Assembly: GCA_019925095.2 (NCBI GenBank)
Contig: CM034392.1
Location: forward strand, 25,238,387-25,302,386
Source of the DNA: Dendrolimus kikuchii
Taxonomy: Eukaryota > Arthropoda > Insecta > Lepidoptera > Lasiocampidae
Direction: 5' to 3'
Length of the DNA: 64,000 nucleotides
This document shows, one piece after another, positions 55,966-64,000 of the stretch. The notes under the pieces were generated by a model, which was given only the letters and a program-made list of their open reading frames with translations, was not told the origin of the DNA and ran no database searches. The position numbers were made by a program, and so were the translations under genes. Positions within the stretch are counted from its first letter, which is position 1. The number at the start of each line of letters is the position of its first letter.

Positions 55966-56209
55966 TCTTATACTAATATATAAAGCTGAAGATTTTTTTT
56001 GTTTCTTTGATTGAAGGCGCTATTCTCGGGAACTACTGGTCTGATTTGAAAAATTCTTTCAGTGTTAGATAGTCCATTTATCGAGGAAGGCTATAAGTTA
56101 TATATCATCACGCTAAAACCAATAGGAGCGGAGCGCTAATGAAGAATGTTTCAAAATCGGGAGGGTTTGAAAACAAAGTCCACGCGGACGACGTCGCGGG
56201 TACAGCTAG
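55966..56209 (+). mobile_element. Non-autonomous Helitron, complete
   Basis: A|TCTTATACTAATATATAAAG start and GCGGGTACAGCTAG|T end. Confidence 0.75.
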
Positions 56210-56920
56210 TCATTTATATTACAAACAATACTTTAATAATGATTACAATTTTTAAGGTAGCGTAACCTATTTCCCTTTTTTTTTCACCACATCCCAATTA
56301 TTTGGGGTCGGCACAATATGTCATTCCTCAACACTTCTCTATTCTGGCATACATCTTCTGTCACACCACAAATCATCATATCATCCTTCATACAATACAT
56401 CCATCTCTTTTTTGGTCTACCTTTGCATTTGTATAAGGGTAGCGTAACTATTTTGGCAAAATCGGAGTCATTATGTAAACCCCACGGCTGCCTGTTTATA
56501 TTTCTATGTCATAATCTTAAATTATTAACAGAAGTACGGAGTCTCGGGACTCTTAAAATTAAGCCGGCTATAGGATACCGATCGCCTCGCAACGCGTTAC
56601 AAGAACTTGGTATTAAATTAAATTATTATAATAACCTATTGAAAGTAGCGGATGGCGTCAAAAAAACTAGATTTAAACAACGGTCATGGGGTCCAGTTCT
56701 CCATCAGGTCGCAAGCGGAAGAGGCTCGGATTAAACATCCGTCCTATTAAACTCAATAGCATTGTTGTGATCTTCCACTCCTGATTCCGTTATATAGTGT
56801 CGAATCTCATTACTCTCCTGAGCCAAGTCATACAGTTGGATTGTCAATTCAGGCAATTAGATTTTCTTGAAGCCTCTTTTAATATTCAATGGGTTTGCGA
56901 AGATATTCAAAATACAATTC
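56210..56920. other. Mostly unassigned; degraded repeat at 56284-56440
   Basis: 56284-56440 (CACCACATCCCAATTATTTG...) resembles a dispersed lepidopteran repeat as I recall it, but it has no partner here. The open frame 56318-56734 has no recognised domain. Confidence 0.3.
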
Positions 56921-57205
56921 CCGGAATTCAGCGGACAGGCAGACGCCCCACTTGATGGAAAGCGGTTACCATCGCCTATGGACATTTGCAACACCAAAGG
57001 CGCTACAAATGCGCTGCTGCTCTCTTAAGGGAGACTGGAACCCGGTCACTAAACACAAGTCAAGGTTGTTATGGCGGCATAGTCTAGACCAGAGGTGATA
57101 GGCAATCAGTCAGGCAAATACCCTACCTGTGGGTTGTTAAGTCGCCTCTTACGACAGACCGCCCGGCCGCAGGAAATTGTATTCTTGCTCCGTTCTTGCA
57201 CGGAT
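56921..57205 (-). mobile_element. Family A retroposon, diverged
   Basis: Both termini recognisable; many small deletions; no poly-T tract left at its 3' end. Confidence 0.75.
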
Positions 57206-57685
57206 GAAATGAAAAAGCTCTGATATAAATGTAATTTATTTAAATTAAAAAGACATAAGACCTCTGTTCTAGCCTATACCAGAGAAGGTGGTTATGATAA
57301 TAAAAAACTAAACATAGGTCAACACATTCATATTCCAAATGGTACTTTGTAACACCTATCTGCTCCTCATTAACTTAAAATCCATTAAGTTTCGTAACAA
57401 TAACAATACCTAATAAATCTTAAAACAAAGAAATACAAGAAGAATGTGAAAGCTCTAAACGGTAGCACCACATTTTCTTATCATAAAATTAAAGTTAAAA
57501 ACTTATGGCCTGTCAACTGAGTACAGAATGACAGCACTAATAAACGTGTCGATGCCTTTTTTGTTTTTGGACCGTAATATTGACAGATCGTCGCAGGCGC
57601 ATCATACGAGTTCCATGCCCTTTCTTTGTTTGGGATTTTGTGACGTATGCCATTAGGATAGGATTATTCAAATAAGTTCACATAT
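57206..57685. other. Unassigned interval
   Basis: No supported feature. Confidence 0.4.
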
Positions 57686-57928
57686 ATTTTTTATTTTTTT
57701 TTATTGCAGGAGTTCAGCAGACAGGCAGACGGCCCTCTTGATGGAAAGCGGTTACCATCGCCTATAGACATTTGTAACCCCAAAGGTGCTGCGAATGCGC
57801 TGTTGCTCTCTTAAGGGAGGTTGGAACTTGGTCACTAATGCCGGTACATAACTCAAGGTTGTTATGGCGACATACTTTAGACCAGGGGTGGTAGCCATCC
57901 AGTCGGACAAATGCCGTACCACCTGGCA
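57686..57928 (-). mobile_element. Family A retroposon, 5'-truncated
   Basis: Poly-T to GTACCACCTGGCA; stops at the same CCAGGTGG point where 54173-54418 starts. Confidence 0.8.
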
Positions 57929-58285
57929 AACATATATTTTTTTAACGATGGGAGGTTTAATCAACGTCTGGGGAGAGCGTGGTGGTAAGTTCACGTTGGG
58001 TAGGAGGAGATGCAATGCTTATTCGAGTCGGGGATACAGACTAAAACCAATTGGTGTTCCTTCAAGTTATGCATGGGCGACGGGTATACGACATGGCTAA
58101 TCCATAGACCCTAGCAAATAAGAACGTAATATAATAAATTGATTAAATTACATAAAATTATTAATGATATTTATCTTAATTTAATTGTGTTATGAATAAT
58201 ATCTAATTGAAAGAGATATAATAAATTGAATATTATATATTTGTTGTAATTCTAATAGCATCTTAATCAATTTAGCTAAGCTAAC
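57929..58285. other. Unassigned interval
   Basis: 57940-58105 is GC-richer and may be a LINE scrap. The remainder is AT-rich. Confidence 0.3.
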
Positions 58286-58520
58286 TCAAGCGTCTTTTGC
58301 ATGACTTGCTGGTTGTACATACGCGTAAAGTGTAGGTTCGACATGCAAGCAAATCAGCGCCAGTGCCTCTTGGTCTTTCTCAATGGCTACAGTGTCTTCG
58401 GAATCCGGGTACTCCGACGTATATTTGAAAAGTTTTTCTCGCATGGGAATCATTTTCATTGCGAATTTCCACGTAGGGTATGTCATCAAGCCCGCAGAGG
58501 TTTTTGATTGCGAATTTCGT
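58286..58520 (-). pseudogene. Copia-type gag fragment
   Basis: The minus frame reads TYPTWKFAMKMIPMREKLFK, then EALALICLHVEPTLYAYVQP, followed by a premature stop. The WKF-MK-LL and A---I-L-V-P---- spacing matches the N-terminal gag domain of copia elements (compare SYASWSFGMKMFL-like residues 41-54 of the intact copy). It is a different, dead copia family with no pol or LTR nearby. Confidence 0.65.
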
Positions 58521-58742
58521 GGAAAGGGCCATAACATTTTGGTGGTATAGATATTAGATGGAAGACAAACGAGTTGTTTGTACAGAGTGAATATAATTTT
58601 AATTTTTTGCAACACAGCTTTTGCCTGACACAGTCAGTTGTAATCAGACAATTCTATATTTAACACAATCCAGCCTGTGATTAACTAAAAAGTTCTCAAC
58701 AAATATAATCATAATATGTATATGTAGCCATAAGGACTATTT

Positions 58743-59057
58743 TATCCGTGCAGGAACGGAGAAAGAATACAATTTCCTGCGGCCTGGCGGCCTGTCGTAA
58801 GAGGCGACTAAACAACCTACAGCCAGGTAGTAGGGTATTTGCTCGACTGAATGGCGACCACACCTGGTCTAGAGTATGCCGCCATAACAACCTTGTGTTG
58901 TGTTCCGGCATTAGTGACCAGGTTCCAGTCTCCTTTAAGAGAGCAGCAGCGCATTTGTAGCATCTTTGGTGTTGCAAATGTCCATAGGCGATGGTAACCG
59001 CTATCCATCTAGTGGGCCGTCTGCCTGTCTGCTGAACTCATGCAATTAAAAGAAAAA
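58743..59057 (+). mobile_element. Family A retroposon, full length
   Basis: TATCCGTGCAGG to CATGCAATTAAAAG; the CTCATGCAA 3' variant is shared with 52091 and 59458. Confidence 0.85.
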
Positions 59058-59214
59058 TGGCTTGGAACCAAAGCTACAAAAAATTTGTATGCCTGCCAAG
59101 GCGAAACTTAATTTACTTAACTTTTATCACTTAGCATAACATCTGCAAAAATGTCGATGTTTCAAACAAATATATTACTTGGACTTTGACTTAGCAGGCG
59201 ATTGTCTGTCGGCC

Positions 59215-59350
59215 TCAAGACCCTGGTGTCTTCCTTCTCTCTTTGAGCGGGGCGGGCTGTAACTCGCCCCATGAGAGGAGAGATGAGCGCGTGTGGAACT
59301 CCAGCGCTCTGTCATCTCGATAGCACTAGCTTATATGGAGTTACGACCTA
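59215..59350 (-). repeat. R1-like LINE 3' region fragment
   Basis: GGCTGTAACTCGCCCCATGA and CTCTGTCATCTCGATAGCA match 27258-27330. Confidence 0.55.
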
Positions 59351-59457
59351 AGCCCTTCTATAGCTGTACGTACAACGCCGCTGGCCAACTACACTGTATG
59401 ATGTGTGGCCGGTGATTTAAAAACAAATAGGGTAGTCCCTATTATTAAGCCATTCTA

Positions 59458-59745
59458 ATCCGTGCAGGAACGGAGCAAGAATACAATTTCCTGCGGCCAG
59501 GCGGTCTGTCGTAAGAGGCGACAAAACAACCCACAGGTAGGGTATTTGCGTGACTGGTTGGCTATCACCCCTGGTCTAGAGTATGCCGCCATAACAACCT
59601 TGACTTGTGTTTAGTGACCAGCTTCTAGTCTCCCTTAAGAGAGCAGCAGCGCATTTGTAGCCTTTGGTGTTGCAAATGTCTTTAGGTGATGGTACCCGCT
59701 TTCCTTCAAGTGGGCCATCTGCCTGTGAACTCATGCAATAAAAAA
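59458..59745 (+). mobile_element. Family A retroposon, diverged
   Basis: Several deletions but both termini remain; CATGCAATAAAAA 3' end. Confidence 0.8.
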
Positions 59746-60298
59746 TATATAAAAAAGCTAACAGATGGCGCTGTGCAATAATTGAGGTCGCAAACGATTC
59801 CCGACACGTACAAAGAATATATACAAATTTCCAACAACAATAGATGGGCCTAGGCCTGCGGGGCATAACAATAGCCTCGCTGGAAGATCTACCCTTGAGA
59901 CGGAGGAGCATTCCGTCTCATTTTTCCATCTAGTTAGGACATCCCTGAAGATACATTTGTGTTATTTACCTCAAGTAGTTCCATTGCAACCTAGACTAGA
60001 CTGTTCATTGCACTTGAATAGCCTGAATAAGTAATATCCCATAAAAGGCGTGTCCGTCTGCCAGGCCATCCATTGTGTGGGAGTGTCGTGAATTTCATTA
60101 CGAAGTATCGACCTCTTGTAGATTCCGAAACAGGTTCTTAGCCGGATCTGTCTTATTAGGACATAAACATAAACACTTAAATTATTCCTCATTAATTTTC
60201 GAGGATTGATCGCAGTTAACACTGCCTTTTAACGGTTTTCAGCGCGGCATTTTATTTAATTATAATTTTTGTTTCAATAATATATTTATTTCATATTA
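59746..60298. other. Unassigned interval
   Basis: TTTTAACGGTTTTCAGCGCG at 60228-60247 is a family K edge. Nothing else supported. Confidence 0.4.
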
Positions 60299-60614
60299 CT
60301 AGTGGTCGACCGTGGTCGAAATTCGACTATAATAAAAATAATTAATCACAGATTTCGCCAAGGCCAGACTCTTAATTTGACTTGAACAATAAACAAAAGA
60401 GTATATATGCGTGTGTGTCAAATACGTGGTAGTACGTGTAATGTTTTTTTTTATTGATTTAATGTATTTTTATTGATAATAAAAAAAAAATATATTAGCA
60501 TTCGTCGCTTCTTCTCTATATAAACTATAAGTGTGCGAAATTTCATACTCCTCCGTCCGCGCAATTTTCGTAAAAAGGGGTACAAAGTATTTGTTTCACG
60601 TATTAATATATAGA
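60299..60614 (-). mobile_element. Non-autonomous Helitron
   Basis: CTAG at 60299-60302; minus 5' end TCTATATATTAATACGTG at 60614. Sibling of 50387-50752. Confidence 0.75.
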
Positions 60615-60637
60615 TGTGTAATGTAGTTGGTAACTTT

Positions 60638-60905
60638 TTTTTTAATTTAAGGCTTGGCAACTAGGCCTTTAAGCCAGACGCCGTTGTATTGTAGGCTGCA
60701 GTCGACATCATTCAACGGAGTTCTTGTAAAAACTCGAAAGGCCACATTTGGCTATATAGTTCACATTTCTCGCAAAAACACATAATTACTACTCAAAACC
60801 TATCAATATCCTACAACTATTGTTCATTTTAAAGTAATTTTACACATTTTTAGAAAATAAAACTGCACAGCACAACGTCCCCTTACAATTCCCGCCAAAA
60901 ACTCC
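60638..60905 (-). mobile_element. SINE-like family S, 13-bp TSD
   Basis: Exact TSD AGTTGGTAACTTT at 60625-60637 and 60906-60918. Ends at the shared CCGCCAAAAACTC boundary. Confidence 0.85.
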
Positions 60906-61084
60906 AGTTGGTAACTTTGTTTGTGTTGTCCACAGATTCGCAAAAACCCGTATAAATCACTGATCAAATTCCAGTGGCTAAAATTGCACTTAGAATAGCT
61001 CCGGGCCTTTCTAACTTTGAAATTGGCACAATCAATGCCGAAGGCGTTGGAGTAGTAATTAAAAAAAAAAGTGGTCAAAACGTT

Positions 61085-61468
61085 GGAATAATAAAAATTA
61101 CCGCGATTAAAAAAACTTTCAAAATGTATTTTTATTATGTATACTAGCCGCGAAAACTTAAGAAAATATTAAGTAAGTACGTATTACAATTCACGCTCGT
61201 TTTTACAATTTATCTATTTCAAGACTCAAGTTCCGTACCCATTTTTACAACTTAATTTTTAGATTTTTTTTTTTGAATTTAACACGCTTATTAGTTATTT
61301 TGGTTCTTGTGTGTGACATTAATTTATTGATTTTTGTGTGGAGCTGTAAGTATCTTACGAATAACTTATTATATTATTTTATTCTAGTTTTAATACTAAA
61401 CTTATCCTAATGTAGAGTGTATCTGTTACATGCTGGTGTTGTGAGGAAGTGCATGTGCAGTGTGGGCG

Positions 61469-61470
<2 letters not shown>
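61085..61470 (+). repeat. Family K repeat, longest 3' part
   Basis: TAAAAATTACCGCGATTAAA, then TAATACTAAACTTATCCTAA and GTTACATGCTGGTGTTGTGA in the order seen in pieces at 7973-8362 and 9100. Confidence 0.6.
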
Positions 61471-61494
<24 letters not shown>

Positions 61495-61505
<11 letters not shown>

Positions 61506-61787
61506 TATATAAAAATCAATTGCTGTTCGTTAGTCTCGCTAAAACTCGAGAACGGCTGGACTGATTTGTCTAATTTTAGTTTTGAATTATTTGTGAAAGT
61601 CCAGGGAAGGTTTAAAAGGTGAGTAAATATGAAAAAAAAATGCTTGGAATATGTTAAAAACAACAATTTCGCTTTCCCTTATAAACTATTCCTACCTGTC
61701 AAGCGTTTGATGTTCGTCCCGTCGTTCAGAAATCAGCATTTTTATTTATTGATTCTGAGACGGCACGAAGTTTGCCGGGTCAGCTAG
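61495..61787 (+). mobile_element. Non-autonomous Helitron
   Basis: TATATAAAAATCAATTGCTG body and GCCGGGTCAGCTAG|T end. The 5' end merges with (AT)n at 61470-61503. Confidence 0.75.
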
Positions 61788-62136
61788 TTATGCATATGAT
61801 TTACCAAATACCCAATTTGTGCTTTTTCTATCACAAATAAAATTTAAAACTGGTCTTTCAGCACGTTAATAAAGTAACTAGGTACAACAGAGTTATGTGT
61901 GAGTTTTTTTTGTAAACATTCCCAAATTGCTCATAAAATTGTAATTTCCGGCCACGTATTCCAATTAAACAATAAGAAATAAATTATAATTCAAATAGTG
62001 TAATTACGAAATACAGAGTGCAAGTAATTAGGAAGTCGCTCCCTTTGTTTGAGTAGTGCACGTGTGTTAAATGTATGGGATAATTTATTGATGTTATTCT
62101 TTCAACAGTAAAAATGTTTTATGCCTATGTTAATAG
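61788..62136. other. Unassigned interval
   Basis: No supported feature. Confidence 0.4.
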
Positions 62137-62147
62137 AGTAAAAATAC

Positions 62148-62381
62148 ATACATACATACATAACTTCACGCCAGCTCCCTTGCGGGGTAGGCACGAACAA
62201 CAGAGCGTCATTTAGGCTTATTCTTACACACCTCACTTGCTTCTTTGACATTCATAACTCTTGTCATGCACGCTCGTCTGTTCTTAAGGCTCCTGACATC
62301 ACCTTCTGCTAGTACACGATCAATTTGATCATGGAAAGTGTGTCGTGGCCTTCCACGACTTCTGCATCCATCCACTTTTGC
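62148..62381 (-). mobile_element. Family B LINE, 11-bp TSD
   Basis: TSD AGTAAAAATAC at 62137-62147 and 62382-62392. Encodes KVDGCRSRGRPRHTFHDQID to the end of the tail. Confidence 0.85.
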
Positions 62382-62473
62382 AGTAAAAATACTTATAGAT
62401 ATATAGTCATTATTAAAATATCGCTTTAGGGAAATGTTTATTTTGGAGAAGACAGTCAAGTCTTAAGTATATC

Positions 62474-62686
62474 AAATTCAAATTCAAATTCATTTATTTA
62501 TATAAACTTATTTCTAGGCCTTATATAATTATATCTAAAACTTACATAGAAGTTAAAATTAAGGCTACTAGTTTTTTGGCGGCGGTTGCTGCACTAGACT
62601 CTAGGTCTGTATCGCGGCACCCAACACAATTATATTATCGGAACTTAAATATTTATTCATTAATTAACCTAAAACTATGAGTGCGT

Positions 62687-62690
<4 letters not shown>
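62474..62690 (-). mobile_element. Family I2 LINE 3' end with (GAATTT)n tail
   Basis: AAATTC repeats at left, then GGCGGCGGTTGCTGCACTAG. Paired with 17566-17660. Confidence 0.6.
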
Positions 62691-62718
<28 letters not shown>

Positions 62719-62770
62719 GACTGTGTGTGTGTGACTGCGTGTGTGTGGCTGCGTGTGTGTGTGTGGGTGC
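62691..62770. repeat. TG microsatellite
   Basis: Interrupted (TG)n with ACTGTG and GGCTGCG breaks. A much shorter GCGTGTG tract follows the matching repeat at 17700. Confidence 0.85.
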
Positions 62771-62829
62771 GTGTGCCTCTAGTGTTGTGTTCAGTTTAGT
62801 ACAATGTAAGGTCCTTAGAAAAAGGAATT

Positions 62830-63078
62830 TGTTACCACAATATAGAGCCGCAGCCTTTAAATTCTCCTTGGATTGGCAACACAACTTTGACTAGAAAGGA
62901 ATTAATAACAGCTTTAAGACTCAGATCTGGACACATTCAATGCAACAAATTCTTGTACTTGAACAGAGTTAACTCCCCAAGTGGTGTAACTTTAAATTTA
63001 CTTTATAAATTAAAGTTAAATAACTTTATAACAATGTTAATTAACGTAGAATTATTATCTATGGCAATGTTATTTTAA
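62830..63078 (+). pseudogene. LINE C-terminus relic
   Basis: Reads PLNSPWIGNTTLTRKELITA, then LRLRSGHIQCNKFLYLNRV, the TRK-----LRLRSGH---NKF pattern of LINE proteins after RNase H. The expected cysteine-histidine knuckle that should follow is not recognisable. Confidence 0.6.
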
Positions 63079-63814
63079 TTCTTAGGCAAATTAAAATATA
63101 ATTTTGTAATCTTTACCTATACCTACTTGTTTTATTACATTATCCAAGTCTTCGAAGATATTATATAAAATTGCTAGTTAATGTGATTGATTCTGTTTCA
63201 ATTATCACTTTATCTAAATGGAGTAGACATTATAAATAATGGCTAGATAATATATATAATATCCGGATTTATTACTTTGGCTGTAACATAGATAGATAAC
63301 GAAATATAAAGAAAGAAAAGCGTTTATTTGTCAAAGGCGACAAACACAAAATACATATTTTTAATTAGCACAACAATTTTATAGTTGCATGCCGCTATTG
63401 AACAAATGAGGTTGGCACTCAGTATAGTGCCGTGCCGAACGTTAATCCGACACAACACTGATTTTCAGTGCCTACCTCTTTTTTACTCTATACATATTTA
63501 AGTATACAAATATATGTATTAAATTCTATTTAAATAGGTCAATGGTTACCAAGTGCGAAATAGGACAAACCAATTACAGCTGGAGGTCGACCGGATCCCA
63601 TAAAAGGCTCGTCCCCATCTGTTTTCACCCAGGCTACAAAAAAACACCATGTGTGTCACGAATTGGGATTGTTAAAACTATTTAATACATTTGGCAAAGT
63701 GACTTGAAATATGTGGCGGTGTTGTAAAAAGGTTTTTTGGATCTGACAGGAGGGCGTTGGTGAATTTAAGGGACTTTTAAGAGCATGACACGTGGAGAAA
63801 CATAGATAGATAAT
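63079..63814. other. Unassigned interval
   Basis: No supported gene; AT-rich with a mid-GC stretch 63400-63480. Confidence 0.4.
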
Positions 63815-64000
63815 AACATAGCTTCACGCCAGTTCCCTTGCGGGGTAGGCACGAACAACAGAGCGCCATTCAGGCTTGTTTTTACACACCTCACTCGCTT
63901 CTTTGACATTCATAGCTCTTGTCATGCACGCTCGTCTGTTCTTAAGGCTCCTGACATCACCTTCTGCTATTACACAATCAATTAGATCATGGAAGGTGTG
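63815..64000 (-). mobile_element. Family B LINE, runs off the window
   Basis: GCTTCACGCCAGTTCCCTTG to CATGGAAGGTGTG at the last base. The TATG tail is nearly absent; the 5' end lies outside. Confidence 0.8.

Noticed and set aside
56318..56734. 138-codon open frame
   Set aside because: Overlaps a degraded dispersed repeat at its start; no motif, signal peptide or homologous partner seen.

Overview
This is an AT-rich eukaryotic window that looks like lepidopteran (moth or butterfly) genomic DNA. The inference rests on the repeats: Helitrons of the TC...CTAG type, LINE 3' ends with (TATG)n or (GAATTT)n tails, tRNA-derived SINEs, and AT-rich foldback MITEs with an ACCGACTTC terminus. I recognise these as moth and butterfly repeats, but no database search was possible. 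I found no exon of a host gene, no rRNA or functional tRNA gene, and no CRISPR or prokaryotic feature. Nearly every open reading frame in the window is a chance frame or runs through a repeat.

The only intact gene is the 1321-codon Gag-Pol of a Ty1/copia retrotransposon on the minus strand (18857-22822). It has both LTRs, a polypurine tract and a copia-style primer-binding site. It lies inside an older hAT-like DNA element (18344-23593) that still has terminal inverted repeats and an 8-bp target duplication. Its 5' LTR has lost its outermost 14 bp where it meets a foldback MITE.

The rest is a palimpsest of short elements. Family A is a poly(A)-tailed retroposon of about 310 bp with at least 24 copies, roughly a tenth of the window. 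Family B is a LINE with a tetranucleotide tail, present as about 12 copies truncated at the 5' end, many with 11-16 bp target-site duplications (TSDs). There are also about 15 Helitrons, three copies of a SINE-like family S sharing one 5' start, three tRNA-derived SINEs, relics of R1-like, RTE-like, Jockey/I-like and Penelope-like proteins, a second copia gag relic, LTR remnants, a 36-bp minisatellite and several MITEs.

Layout: 1-18 kb holds mixed Helitron, LINE and SINE relics plus two inverted LTR copies. 18.3-23.6 kb is the nested hAT/copia block. 24-28 kb holds foldback copies of family A, the minisatellite and an R1-like 3' end. 28.3-32.7 kb is a large broken inverted repeat. 33-44 kb holds stacked insertions, including one LINE copy beside its own empty-site paralogue and one chimeric LINE insertion. 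44-64 kb holds dispersed LINE, SINE and Helitron copies. The elements do not form a pathway; the window records successive transpositions, and TSDs and empty sites allow a relative order in several places.
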